Assembly: GCA_943324545.2 (NCBI GenBank)
Contig: CALPMA020000007.1
Location: 1 to 34,102, forward strand
Direction: 5' to 3'
Origin: Chitinophaga pinensis
GTDB taxonomy: Bacteria; Bacteroidota; Bacteroidia; Flavobacteriales; Flavobacteriaceae
Length of the DNA stretch: 34,102 bases
Shown one piece after another: positions 16,133 through 26,132 of the stretch. The notes beneath the pieces were generated by a model. It had not been told where the DNA came from and did not search any database. It saw only the letters and a list, made by a program, of their open reading frames with translations. Position 1 is the stretch's first letter; each line of letters begins with the position of its first letter. The position numbers and the translations under genes were made by a program.

Positions 16133-17032
16133 TTGGAAACTATACTTTCTATAAACAATCTGAACAAAAAATACAATAAATATGTTCACGCGGTAAACAA
16201 TGTATCTCTTGAAATTAAAAAGGGAAATGTTTACGGAATTCTAGGACCTAATGGAAGTGGAAAATCTACTACTTTAGGAATTGTTTTAAATGTGGTTAAT
16301 AAAACTTCGGGCAACTATAGTTGGTTTGGCGGTAAATTAGATACCCACGAAGCACTTAAAAAAGTTGGCGCAATAATAGAACGTCCCAATTTTTATCCTT
16401 ACATGACTGCCAAACAAAACTTGGAGCTGGTTTGTAAAATCAAAAATATAGATTATTCTAAAGTTCAAGAAAAACTAACTTTAGTAGGTTTAGTAGATCG
16501 TGAAAACAGTAAATTCAACACTTTTTCATTAGGTATGAAACAGCGTTTAGCAATTGCTTCCGCATTATTAAACGATCCTGAAATTCTTATTTTAGATGAG
16601 CCTACCAATGGATTAGACCCTCAAGGAATTCATCAAATTCGAGATATTATTCGCTTAATTGCCTCTCAAGGAACAACTATTTTATTAGCTTCTCACCTAC
16701 TCGATGAAGTAGAAAAAGTGTGTTCACATGTTTTAGTTTTACAAAAAGGCAAAATTCTTTATTCAGGAACTGTTGATGGAATGTCTTCAAATGAAGGTTA
16801 TTTCGAGTTGCAATCTGAAAATAAAGATACCTTAATAAGTGTAATACAAGCGCATCCAGCTATCGAGAAAGTGGTTATTGATGAAGGGAAAGTATTGGTT
16901 TATCTCAAAAGCCCTCTCGAAGCTAGCGACTTAAACAAATATTTATTTGAAAATAACATTTATTTAAATCATTTGGTTAAACGTAAAAGTAGTTTAGAAG
17001 ATCAATTTTTAGAATTAACAAAAAACAAATAA
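16133..17032 (+). CDS. ABC transporter ATP-binding protein
   Basis: A 299-residue ATPase of the DRA/BcrA type. Walker A is GPNGSGKST (38-46), the signature segment is FSLGMKQR (131-138, with LGMKQ in place of LSGGQ as usual for this exporter class), Walker B is ILILDEP (151-157), the D-loop is NGLD and the switch His is H188 (LLASHLLDE). A C-terminal extension of about 80 residues follows, as in drug and lantibiotic exporters. The start is TTG, since an in-frame stop lies 6 bases upstream and no ATG precedes the conserved NBD. The permease gene follows after 34 bases. The substrate is unknown; it is not clearly GldA of the gliding machinery, whose locus also has GldG. Confidence 0.93.
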   Translation: METILSINNLNKKYNKYVHAVNNVSLEIKKGNVYGILGPNGSGKSTTLGIVLNVVNKTSGNYSWFGGKLDTHEALKKVGAIIERPNFYPYMTAKQNLELVCKIKNIDYSKVQEKLTLVGLVDRENSKFNTFSLGMKQRLAIASALLNDPEILILDEPTNGLDPQGIHQIRDIIRLIASQGTTILLASHLLDEVEKVCSHVLVLQKGKILYSGTVDGMSSNEGYFELQSENKDTLISVIQAHPAIEKVVIDEGKVLVYLKSPLEASDLNKYLFENNIYLNHLVKRKSSLEDQFLELTKNK

Positions 17033-17066
17033 TGATTGTAACGTCAATCAAAAATCATAAAAACAA

Positions 17067-17906
17067 ATGAAAAGATTACTTTCAATAGAATTACAAAAAA
17101 TATGGCTTAGTAGGTCTAGCAGGATTTTATCAATTGCCTATTTTTTCATACTTTCTTTCATCGCACTAATTGCATCAGTGAAATTTAATATTGGAAGTTT
17201 TAAACTTCATATTGCTGATCAAGGAATATTTAATTTCCCTTACATCTGGCATTTTAACACTTATATTGCTGCAATCTTAAAATTCTTTTTGGCAATTGTA
17301 ATCGTTTCAATGATGGCAAATGAATACAGTTATGGTACTTTAAAACAAAACTTAATTGACGGTATGAGCAAGCAAGAGTTTGTACTTTCAAAATTCTTAA
17401 CAGTAGTTGTATTTGCATTAGCCTCAACCCTCTTTGTTTTTGTTATGTCGCTAATTCTCGGCTACAGTTTTTCATCTTATACCGAGTTTAGTATTGTTTT
17501 TTCGGACCTTGAGTATTTACTAGCCTATTTTATAAAATTATTAGGATTCTTCTCTTTTTGTCTTTTTTTAGGAATATTAGTAAAAAGATCTGCTTTTGCA
17601 ATTGGATTTCTTTTTGTGTGGAATATTTTAGAAGGAATTGCAAAAGGGATTTTGAATTTTAAAGTATTTCCAGAAGGAAAAACTGCTGATAACATTATGC
17701 AATTTTTCCCATTAGAATCCATGGGAAATTTAATTGTGGAACCCTTTTCAAGATTGTCGGTAATTAAAAATATTCAAACTGCCATAGGAGGAGCTGGAAA
17801 CGTAAAAGACTACAGCGTTCATTTTACCTCCCTATTAATAGTTTTGTGTTGGACTGCAATATTCATTTTTCTATCTTATAAATTACTAAAAAAAAGAGAT
17901 TTGTAG
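17067..17906 (+). CDS. ABC-2 type transporter permease
   Basis: A 279-residue membrane protein with about six hydrophobic segments. It starts with a basic cytoplasmic end (MKRLLSIELQKIWLSRSSR), then a first membrane segment, and contains MANEYSYGTLKQNLIDGMS after the second, the E-Y-x-x-G-T-x-K motif typical of ABC-2 permeases at the coupling helix. The C-terminus ends in KLLKKRDL. It is the membrane half of the exporter with the ATPase encoded just upstream. It runs almost directly into the T9SS protein gene (15 bases between), which could link the exporter to surface-protein expression, but no functional link is shown. Confidence 0.88.
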   Translation: MKRLLSIELQKIWLSRSSRILSIAYFFILSFIALIASVKFNIGSFKLHIADQGIFNFPYIWHFNTYIAAILKFFLAIVIVSMMANEYSYGTLKQNLIDGMSKQEFVLSKFLTVVVFALASTLFVFVMSLILGYSFSSYTEFSIVFSDLEYLLAYFIKLLGFFSFCLFLGILVKRSAFAIGFLFVWNILEGIAKGILNFKVFPEGKTADNIMQFFPLESMGNLIVEPFSRLSVIKNIQTAIGGAGNVKDYSVHFTSLLIVLCWTAIFIFLSYKLLKKRDL

Positions 17907-17914
17907 TATATTTG
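17907..17914 (+). promoter_or_regulatory. Candidate -7 element (TATATTTG) very close to the next ATG
   Basis: TATATTTG lies directly after the permease stop and only 7 bases before the ATG at 17922. If used, transcription would start at or very near the start codon, giving a leaderless or nearly leaderless mRNA. No -33 box is evident, so this is a low-to-moderate call. Confidence 0.35.
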
Positions 17915-17921
17915 TGTAGTT

Positions 17922-20219
17922 ATGAAAATTATACAAAAATCCCTCTATTTAATTTTTTTAATTTGCTTATCTTGGTCAATAAACGGTCAATACATTCAAG
18001 TTAATGACACATATACTGCTCAGCAATTAGTTCAAAACGTTTTAGTTGGAAATAGTCCTTGTGCTAACGTAAGTAATTTTTCGGTTAGCGGAGATGCTTT
18101 AAGTGGAGGTCAAAATAGTTATGGCTATTTTAATGCTGGGACAAGTAATTTTCCTTTTACTGAGGGAATTGTATTAAGCACTGGAAAAGCAACTTATGTA
18201 GTTGGTCCCAATAATTCCATATTGAGTCAAGGTGGAACTTCCTGGCTTGGTGATTCAGATCTAGAATTGGCAGTTGGCATTTCAAATTCCATAAACGCAA
18301 CCGCTTTAGAATTTGACTTTATTCCGATAACTAATAAAATTAGCTTCGATTACATTTTTTCATCCGAACAGTATTTATTAAATGCTACTAATAGCCAATG
18401 CAATTATACCGATGGTTTTGCTTTCTTATTAAAACCAGTAGATAATTCTTCTCCTTATCAAAATTTAGCTATTGTTCCAGGAACCAATATTCCTGTTAAA
18501 ATAAATACCGTTAGAGGAACTGGGAGCGTTTGTCCTCCGGCAAATCAAACTTATTTTGATGCATTTAATGGAACTAACCACCCCACCAATTTTAATGGTC
18601 AAACAGTAATTATGAAGGCCGAAGCAAATGTAATTCCCGGCAGACCCTATCATATAAAATTAGTAATTGCAGACCAAGGAAACAATCTGTATGATTCTGC
18701 CATTTTCCTAGGAGCAAATAGTTTTAACGTTGGTGCAAATTTAGGATCAGATAAATTATTAGCTACAAATAACCCTATTTGCGAAGGCGACACTTATGAT
18801 TTAGACGTTACAATTCCAGGTTTATATACCTATAAATGGTTTAAAAATAATTCTGAAATTTTAGGTCAATCTAATTCTATATACACCGTGAGAGATTCAG
18901 GTACTTATAGAGTAGAGATTACATTAATTGGAACTTCTTGCGTTGCCACTGATGAAGTAATAATTGAATACAGCGCTAAACCTTCATTAACTAATACCCG
19001 ACTTATTCAATGCGATGATGATAATGATAGAGTTGCAACTTTTGATTTAACTAAAGTCAATTCGATTATAACAGGAAATAATTCACAGTTGAGTAACGTG
19101 GTTTATTTTGAGAATATTAATGATGTGAATCCGATTGCAAACCCTATGAGTTATAGAAATACAACCACAAATACCGTTTATGGTAGAGTTTCCAATTCCT
19201 TTGGCTGCGTGGCTTTCGCAACAGTAACCCTTCAAATATCCAATCAAGTTATTGGACCACAAAATTCAATTTTAAAATGTGATGGCGATGGAAATTTAGA
19301 TGGATTTACCTTATTTAATTTAAATATTGATGCCACTCCACAAATTATATCAGGATTGCCATCAGGATTAATTGTAGAATATTATTTAACCTATAATGAT
19401 GCATTAGCCCAACAAAATCCTCTTTCAAATAATTATACTAACAGTACTATTAATGAACAAATTATTTTTGCAAGAATAGTAAATGGTCCTGATTGTTATG
19501 GTATTACACCAATAAAATTAAAAGTAATAGCATTTTCACCAGCTAATTTTGAAGACGAAAATGTTTATATCTGTAATGGAAATCCGAAACGGATTGCTGT
19601 TCCCAATATTTTTTCAAGTTACCAGTGGAGTAATGGAGACAGTACAAACTATACTTCTATAGTTACCGCAGGAAATTATACTATTACGGTTACCAATGCA
19701 TCAGGATGTCAAGCTACCAAAAAATTTATTGCTATGAATTCAGGCACAGCTACAATTACATCAGTAGATATTGTAGATTTTTCAGGTAACGAAAATTCAA
19801 TCGTAATTAATTATTCTGGAATTGGTGCTTATGAATTTTCAATTGACGGTGTTCATTATCAAAATAGTCCCCAATTTTACGATGTATTAGAAGGAAGTTA
19901 CCTTATTTATATTAGAGATACAAACGGTTGCGGAATTGCGACACCTACAAAAGTTTTTGTATTGGATTATCCTAGATTTTTTACTCCTAATGGCGATAGT
20001 TATAATGATTTTTGGACAATTAAAAATAGTTCAAAATATCCAAATATGATAATTTATATTTACAATAAATACGGTAAATTAATAACACAGGTCAATCCAA
20101 GAGGAAATGGATGGGATGGAACCTATAATGGGCAACAAATACCCGCTGATGACTACTGGTTTTCAATACTGTTAAATAACGATCGAATTATCAAAGGACA
20201 CTTTGCTCTATTAAGATAA
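17922..20219 (+). CDS. Choice-of-anchor L domain protein with T9SS type B sorting domain
   Basis: A 765-residue secreted protein. Residues 1-22 form a signal peptide ending in SINGQ. About residues 23-270 match the choice-of-anchor L domain, with NFPFTEGIVLSTGKA, the SFDYIFSSEQY strand and the TDGFAFLLKP strand all visible. An Ig-like unit (ICEGDTYDLDVTIPGLYTYK) follows, then two units opening with Cys-Asp (C364 in CDDDNDRVATFDL and C453 in CDGDGNLDGFTLFNL), then another Ig/PKD-like unit. The C-terminus (FFTPNGDSYNDFWTI to GHFALLR) is the gliding-associated type B sorting domain that directs export through the T9SS. The gene is followed by a larger relative after about 30 bases, suggesting a surface adhesin pair. 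Function beyond export and adhesion-like architecture is unknown. Confidence 0.92.
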   Translation: MKIIQKSLYLIFLICLSWSINGQYIQVNDTYTAQQLVQNVLVGNSPCANVSNFSVSGDALSGGQNSYGYFNAGTSNFPFTEGIVLSTGKATYVVGPNNSILSQGGTSWLGDSDLELAVGISNSINATALEFDFIPITNKISFDYIFSSEQYLLNATNSQCNYTDGFAFLLKPVDNSSPYQNLAIVPGTNIPVKINTVRGTGSVCPPANQTYFDAFNGTNHPTNFNGQTVIMKAEANVIPGRPYHIKLVIADQGNNLYDSAIFLGANSFNVGANLGSDKLLATNNPICEGDTYDLDVTIPGLYTYKWFKNNSEILGQSNSIYTVRDSGTYRVEITLIGTSCVATDEVIIEYSAKPSLTNTRLIQCDDDNDRVATFDLTKVNSIITGNNSQLSNVVYFENINDVNPIANPMSYRNTTTNTVYGRVSNSFGCVAFATVTLQISNQVIGPQNSILKCDGDGNLDGFTLFNLNIDATPQIISGLPSGLIVEYYLTYNDALAQQNPLSNNYTNSTINEQIIFARIVNGPDCYGITPIKLKVIAFSPANFEDENVYICNGNPKRIAVPNIFSSYQWSNGDSTNYTSIVTAGNYTITVTNASGCQATKKFIAMNSGTATITSVDIVDFSGNENSIVINYSGIGAYEFSIDGVHYQNSPQFYDVLEGSYLIYIRDTNGCGIATPTKVFVLDYPRFFTPNGDSYNDFWTIKNSSKYPNMIIYIYNKYGKLITQVNPRGNGWDGTYNGQQIPADDYWFSILLNNDRIIKGHFALLR

Positions 20220-20250
20220 TTTATTATTTTTACACCTTGTGAATACTACT

Positions 20251-23200
20251 ATGAGAAAATTAGCTTTACTTTTTTTACTATTATCTTCTTTGATTTCATT
20301 TTCTCAGTTGAGTAACAAACATTGGATACCACCATTGCATTCAAGAGATAATAATTCCATTTCTGATCAGTATATTTATATATCTACCAATGAAACTACT
20401 CCGTTTCAAGTAATTGCAACTGATGGTAGTGGCACACCTTATGCAGGTTCTCCATTCACAATATCAGCATCAACTCCTGCTTCATTTACAGTAGGAACAG
20501 GGCAACCAACAAAAATGTTTCTTAGTTTAAGCGATGTAAACACTGTTGTTTCTGGAAAAGGAGTATTGCTTCAAGGGCCTAAAGATTTTTATGTTAGTTT
20601 TAGAATGCGACATATGAGCCATGCCGAAACAATTATTTCAAAAGGAAAACCTGGGATTGGCACTAGTTTTAGATTGGGTTGTACTATAAATGAGATTCAA
20701 GATAATAGAAAGAACTTTGTAGCCAGTGTTATGGCAACTGAAAATAACACTAGTGTAACGTTATCAAATTATAATACAGGAGTTGTTTTTTCAAGTGGTA
20801 CAGGAAATATAACTGCTGATACTCAAACCTATACTTTAAATGCTGGCCAGAGTATCGTTTATAGCGGATACAGCAATGTAACTGCAAATCTAACAGGAAT
20901 TATTGGAGGTTTAATCACCTCAGACAAACCCGTCGCAGTGAATACAGGGAATGCTCTAGGAGGAATTACAAATAATCAAGGTGATATAACTTTAGACCAA
21001 ATAGTATCTGCAACACAAATTGGTACCGATTATATTTTCATAGAAGGAAATGGGATTTCAACTATTGAAAATCCACTAATTGTTGCTCACGAAAACAACA
21101 CAGAAATTTTTGTAAATGGAAGCACTGTTCCAATTTTGTTGAATGCTGGTCAATATTATTTAGTCCCCAACTCTAATTATCAAGGAACCAATAATAGAAA
21201 CATATTTGTTCATGCTAGCAAGCCCGTTTTCGCTTACCAATTATTAGCTGGGGGTTCAAGTGCCGCTACCTGTGGGCTAAATTTTATTCCGCCATTGAGT
21301 TGCTTTTTTCAAAATTCTGTTACTATTCCAAACGTAAATCAAATTGGAAGTACCACTTACACTTCCGATTTAATGATGTTGACCTACTCCAATGCAACAA
21401 TTTCTATTAACGGAGTTGCTGTTCCTGCCTCACAAGCCCAGACAGTATTGGGAAATACCGACTGGGTATCTTATCGAGTTGGTAATCAATCTGGAAATCT
21501 TACTGTTACTTCTACAGGTCCGTTAGCAGTTGGAGTTTTTGGAAATACTGGGTTAACAGGTAGCGTTGGATTTGCAGGTTACTATTCCGGTTTTGGAAGT
21601 ACGCCACAAGATACCAATGTTAGTGTTTGTTCCAATAGTACTAAAGATTTATTTAGTGTAATTACAGGAAATCCTGGAACTGGGGGAACATGGTCATTAC
21701 CAACTGGTGGTAGCCCATTAAACGGAAATGTTTTTGATCCTGCTATTAATTTACCTGGAGAATATATTTACACTTTTACAAAATCATGTAATACAGCGCT
21801 TTCAACAATTAGTGTTAAAGTAAATGTAACAATTCAGCAAATTAAAAATCCAGGGGTAAACACAACTACTTCTTCTTGTGTTACTACCCCTTCCTATAAT
21901 TTATTTAGTTTATTAGGTAGTACTGCCGAAGTTGGTGGTACATGGAGTCCAGCTTTAACCTCTGGTACAGGCGTATTTAATCCTGCGGTTGATGCTGGCG
22001 GTATTTATACCTATAGTTTTCCAGCAACAGGTGTTTGCCCAGTGGTTTCATCAACTATTAATGTAAATAATTCTGCAGTGCCAATAATAAATCCAATAAG
22101 TAATTTTTCAAAATGTGATGATGCAATTGATGGAAGTGCAACCAATGGAAGTGCAACATTCGATTTGACCTCAAAAAATAGTGAAATTCTGGGAACACAA
22201 ACAGGAGTTAACGTAACTTATCATACCTCTCAAAATGATGCTAATTTAGGACAAAACGCTATCACTTCAATAAACACAGTTAATAGAATAATATATGTAA
22301 GGTTAACAATGGCCGCTTCTGGATGTCATTTAACGACCACATTTAATTTGGTTGTAAACCAAGTTCAAACCATAACAACTCAACCGTTAGCTACTCAAGA
22401 TGTATGTATTGGAGGTGACATTACTCCATTCACAATTGCCTATTCAGGAGGTTTAGGAACTCCATCTATCCAATGGTTCAGCAATAATACAAATAGCAAT
22501 ACGAGTGGAACTATTATTTCTAGTGCTTCAACAACAACTTATACCCCACCAACATTTACAACTGCTGGAGACAATTACTATTATGCAATAGTAACTTATT
22601 CAGGATTAGATTGTGGAAGTGTCGCGAGTAATGCCGCTTTAGTTCACGTGGTTCCAGATCCTACAGTATCCATTACACCCAATACTCAAATAATTTGTCA
22701 GGGAACCACCCCAACCGATTTGGTGGTGACTCCGTCTGGAGGTGTAGGTACCTATAGCTACCAGTGGTATAATTCTCCATCCAATACAATAATAACTGGT
22801 GCTACAAATGCAAGTTATACTCCACCAACAGCTTCTGCGGGAACGCTATCTTATTATTGTGTTATCACTCAAACTGGATTGGCATGTTCAGTAACAAGTC
22901 CAATTGTAAGTGTTCAAGTTGTTGATGTTCCGGTAGTAAATACTCAGCCCCAATCAACTCAAACGGTTTGTTTAAATGGAGCACCAATAAATTTATCTAT
23001 TTCTTTATTGAACGGAACAGGAACACCTACTTATCAGTGGTATTCTAATACGGTTAATGCACTTGGAGGAACTTCAATTTCAGGAGCTACTGCCGCTACG
23101 TATACTCCTTTGACTTCAGCAACAGGAACAATTTATTATTATTGCATTGCAACTTATGCCAATGGTGGATGTGGTTTAGTAACTTCAAATATTGTTCAAG

Positions 23201-26019
23201 TTATTGTAAATCCAATTCAAACAATAACACCTCAACCCCTAGGTAGTCAAGAAATTTGTACTGGTGGAATTATACCAACGCTAATTGTAGGTTATTCTGA
23301 CGGAGTAGGAAATGCTACTTATCAATGGTATACTAATCCTGGGGGATTACTAATTTCAGGAGCAACGAGTTCCTCTTATACTCCTGGAACATTTGGTACA
23401 GCAGGAGATTATTACTTTTATGCTACAGTAACCTTATCAGGTTCTGGTTGCGGAAGTGTCACCAGCAATACGGCACTTGTTCGCGTGGTCCCAGATCCTT
23501 CAGTGACCATTACGCCCAATACTCAAATAATTTGCCAGGGAGCAACACCAACCGATTTGGTTGTTACGCCATCCGGAGGAGTAGGAACTTATAGTTACCA
23601 GTGGTTCAGTTCGCTAACCAATACCGCAATAGCAGGAGCAACAAATGCAAGTTACACTCCATCTACAGCTGCGGTAGGTACACTATCTTATTATTGTGTT
23701 ATCACTCAAACAGGATTGGCATGTTCTGTAACAAGTCCACTGGTAAGTGTTCAAGTTGTTGCTGTGCCTTCAGTTAGCACTCAACCTTTGGCAAGTCAAC
23801 CAATTTGTATTAATAATTCACCAATAACATTAACAACAGCTTTTATAGATGGGACTGGAACTCCAACTTTTCAATGGTATAGCAATACTACAAATGATAA
23901 TACAAGTGGTACAGCAATTACTGGTGAAACAAGTCTTAATTATATTCCTATAACAACTGTTGTGGGAACACTTTATTACTATTGTATTGCTACCTATACT
24001 AATGGAGGATGCGGATCAGTTTCTACCAATACTGCTGAAGTAATTGTTAACCCTTTACCAGTAATTAACGATATTACTATTGTTCAGTGCGATGATGATT
24101 TAGATGCTATTACCGCTTTTAACTTGACTGTCAATAATAATCAGATTTCAGCTGATTCAGCTAATGAGACATTTACTTATTATACTTCTTTTGCAGGTGC
24201 GAATGCGAATCCCACCTTTGATGAAATAATAAATCCAGTTGCTTTTATAAATACCACTCCCACCTTAATGTACATTTGGACAAGAGTTACTACCGTTAAT
24301 GGTTGCTATAGAGTTGGAAAAATTACCCTACGTGTTGCCGCTCCAAATATTCCAAGTACTTATAATATTACTTTGCCGGCTGTTTGTGATGACTTTTTAG
24401 ATATTAATGGTAATAACAATGCAAACAATAATGATCGGGATGGTGTTGCGACCTTCGATATTAGTTCAACTGTTCCAACAATTAGGGGATTATTACCAAC
24501 CTCAGGAACATATTATATTAAGTATTATAGAAATAGAGCAGATGCTTTGGCACAGCTAAATGAAATTACAAATCTTACTAACTATCGAAATATTGGTTAT
24601 CCTTCAACTCAAAATATCTGGGTAAGAGTTGATAGTGATTTAACTAATGCGTGTTATGGATTAGGCCCTTGGGTAAGTTTAAATGTTCAAGCAAAACCTT
24701 TTGCTCACACTGTAAACATACCTAGAGAATGTGATGATAATACAGATGGAATTTTCAATTTTAATACTTCCAACTTGGAAAGTGATTTATTACTTAGTCA
24801 AACTGGAGTTTCAGTTACTTATTTCGACTCAGCTAATAATCCATTGCGAGACTCAAATAACAATTTAATTACAAGTCCATTTCCAGCAACATTTTTATCA
24901 ACATCACAAACGATAAGAGCGGTTGTAACCAATACCACCCCTCAAGCTTGTTGGTTTGAAACTACAATTCAATTTATAGTTGATAAATCTCCCATTGATT
25001 TTACAATACCAGCTACATTAACTTCTGCCTGTGATGAAGAAACAGATCCTGCATCACAAAATGGTGAATTTAATTTTACTAATGCCCAAGCTATACATGA
25101 TTTAGTTACTTTTAATCAACCTTCAGGCATGGTATATGAATATTATGATGAAAATAATGTGCAATTAACCACTCCTCTTCCAAATCCATTTCCTGTTACC
25201 TTGACAAAAAACATAACAATAGTAGTTTACAATCCAATAAATCCTATTTGTAAAATCACAAAAACAATCACATTTAATGTAAACCCCGTTCCAATAATTG
25301 AAATAGAAGCAAATGAATTAGTTTGTAGTAATGACCCTACTTTCTTTGTTTTATTAAATGCTGGTATTATTGACGGAACTCCAATAACTAATTATACTTA
25401 TGTTTGGTCTAAAGATGGAATCGTAATTCCAACTGCTACATCTTATACCTTGAATGTAAATGCAGAGGGAATATATACTGTGAAAGTTATTAATTCATTT
25501 GGTTGTTTTAGAATTAGAAAAATAAAAGTAGTTGCTTCAGATGTTGCGCATTTTCAAATGCCAACAATTATGGATTTGAGTGATAATAATACCGTAATTA
25601 TTAATGCAACAGGACTTGGAAATTATGTTTATAGTTTAGATTTCCCTAATACTTATCAAACAATAAATATATTTACTGATGTTCCAGCAGGAGTTCATAC
25701 AGTGTACGTAAAAGATTTAAATGGTTGTGGAACCTCATCGCAAGTTATTAATGTAATTGGAATACCTAAATTTTTTACTCCAAATGGTGATGGATTTAAT
25801 GATACCTGGAATGTACTAGGATTAACAACAACTAAAAATTTCAATACAACTATTTATATTTTTAATCGTTATGGCAAATTATTGAAGGAACTTAGCCCAA
25901 TTAGTGTAGGTTGGGATGGAACTATAAATGGTGAAGCCTTGCCAACTGATGACTATTGGTATACAATTTATTTTGAAGATGGTAGAACTTCAAAAGGACA
26001 TTTCACACTGAAGCGATAG
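20251..26019 (+). CDS. Giant T9SS type B surface protein with IgGFc-binding-like N-terminus and Ig-like repeats
   Basis: About 1922 residues. The ATG at 20251 begins a typical signal peptide (MRKLALLFLLLSSLISFSQ); a GTG 12 bases upstream is in frame but gives a less usual N-terminus. Roughly residues 100-440 look like the IgGFc-binding domain, with FYVSFRMRHMSHAETIISKG, GLITSDKPVAVNTGN and VHASKPVFAYQLLAG. Ig-like units of about 90 residues follow, arranged as a duplicated three-unit block (residues 706-989 and 990-1269). Five Cys-Asp modules open at C622, C1280, C1379, C1494 and C1594. The C-terminus (PKFFTPNGDGFNDTWNV to GHFTLKR) is the type B sorting domain. It is likely a large adhesin presented on the cell surface. 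Binding to IgG is not implied by the domain name. Confidence 0.92.
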   Translation: MRKLALLFLLLSSLISFSQLSNKHWIPPLHSRDNNSISDQYIYISTNETTPFQVIATDGSGTPYAGSPFTISASTPASFTVGTGQPTKMFLSLSDVNTVVSGKGVLLQGPKDFYVSFRMRHMSHAETIISKGKPGIGTSFRLGCTINEIQDNRKNFVASVMATENNTSVTLSNYNTGVVFSSGTGNITADTQTYTLNAGQSIVYSGYSNVTANLTGIIGGLITSDKPVAVNTGNALGGITNNQGDITLDQIVSATQIGTDYIFIEGNGISTIENPLIVAHENNTEIFVNGSTVPILLNAGQYYLVPNSNYQGTNNRNIFVHASKPVFAYQLLAGGSSAATCGLNFIPPLSCFFQNSVTIPNVNQIGSTTYTSDLMMLTYSNATISINGVAVPASQAQTVLGNTDWVSYRVGNQSGNLTVTSTGPLAVGVFGNTGLTGSVGFAGYYSGFGSTPQDTNVSVCSNSTKDLFSVITGNPGTGGTWSLPTGGSPLNGNVFDPAINLPGEYIYTFTKSCNTALSTISVKVNVTIQQIKNPGVNTTTSSCVTTPSYNLFSLLGSTAEVGGTWSPALTSGTGVFNPAVDAGGIYTYSFPATGVCPVVSSTINVNNSAVPIINPISNFSKCDDAIDGSATNGSATFDLTSKNSEILGTQTGVNVTYHTSQNDANLGQNAITSINTVNRIIYVRLTMAASGCHLTTTFNLVVNQVQTITTQPLATQDVCIGGDITPFTIAYSGGLGTPSIQWFSNNTNSNTSGTIISSASTTTYTPPTFTTAGDNYYYAIVTYSGLDCGSVASNAALVHVVPDPTVSITPNTQIICQGTTPTDLVVTPSGGVGTYSYQWYNSPSNTIITGATNASYTPPTASAGTLSYYCVITQTGLACSVTSPIVSVQVVDVPVVNTQPQSTQTVCLNGAPINLSISLLNGTGTPTYQWYSNTVNALGGTSISGATAATYTPLTSATGTIYYYCIATYANGGCGLVTSNIVQVIVNPIQTITPQPLGSQEICTGGIIPTLIVGYSDGVGNATYQWYTNPGGLLISGATSSSYTPGTFGTAGDYYFYATVTLSGSGCGSVTSNTALVRVVPDPSVTITPNTQIICQGATPTDLVVTPSGGVGTYSYQWFSSLTNTAIAGATNASYTPSTAAVGTLSYYCVITQTGLACSVTSPLVSVQVVAVPSVSTQPLASQPICINNSPITLTTAFIDGTGTPTFQWYSNTTNDNTSGTAITGETSLNYIPITTVVGTLYYYCIATYTNGGCGSVSTNTAEVIVNPLPVINDITIVQCDDDLDAITAFNLTVNNNQISADSANETFTYYTSFAGANANPTFDEIINPVAFINTTPTLMYIWTRVTTVNGCYRVGKITLRVAAPNIPSTYNITLPAVCDDFLDINGNNNANNNDRDGVATFDISSTVPTIRGLLPTSGTYYIKYYRNRADALAQLNEITNLTNYRNIGYPSTQNIWVRVDSDLTNACYGLGPWVSLNVQAKPFAHTVNIPRECDDNTDGIFNFNTSNLESDLLLSQTGVSVTYFDSANNPLRDSNNNLITSPFPATFLSTSQTIRAVVTNTTPQACWFETTIQFIVDKSPIDFTIPATLTSACDEETDPASQNGEFNFTNAQAIHDLVTFNQPSGMVYEYYDENNVQLTTPLPNPFPVTLTKNITIVVYNPINPICKITKTITFNVNPVPIIEIEANELVCSNDPTFFVLLNAGIIDGTPITNYTYVWSKDGIVIPTATSYTLNVNAEGIYTVKVINSFGCFRIRKIKVVASDVAHFQMPTIMDLSDNNTVIINATGLGNYVYSLDFPNTYQTINIFTDVPAGVHTVYVKDLNGCGTSSQVINVIGIPKFFTPNGDGFNDTWNVLGLTTTKNFNTTIYIFNRYGKLLKELSPISVGWDGTINGEALPTDDYWYTIYFEDGRTSKGHFTLKR
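22366..24059 (+). repeat. Tandem duplication of a three-unit Ig-like block within the giant surface protein gene
   Basis: Block 1 (22366-23217) and block 2 (23218-24059) each encode three Ig-like units in the same order, opening with QTIT-x-QPL. The middle units (from about 22651 and 23488) differ at about 14 of 86 residues and are also close at DNA level, while the outer units have diverged more. This uneven similarity points to a duplication followed by selection or local gene conversion. Confidence 0.8.
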
Positions 26020-26027
26020 AATATTAT

Positions 26028-26120
26028 TAGCCCCGATAGCTTCAACATCCCAAGCCCTTGTGTGGAAAAACGAATAGCTGGAAATAAAGTCATAAAAACA
26101 AAACAACTTTATGCTCCTAA
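26028..26120 (+). ncRNA. Structured RNA candidate, copy B (AGCCCCGATAG ... GCTCCTAA element)
   Basis: The element begins AGCCCCGATAG 9 bases after the stop of the giant surface protein gene and ends GCTCCTAA. A perfect 7-base stem joins ATAAAGT (26084-26090) and ACTTTAT (26106-26112). The shared end blocks, with different inner arms, mark it as a second copy of the element at 14151. It could be the 3' end of the upstream mRNA or a separate small RNA. Membership of the Flavo-1 family is suspected but not verified. Confidence 0.5.
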
Positions 26121-26132
26121 TAATAAATAGTT

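Noticed and set aside
22366..24059. CRISPR-like or satellite array
   Set aside because: The repeats are long coding units of about 280 residues per block, in frame and diverged, not short identical repeats with unique spacers.
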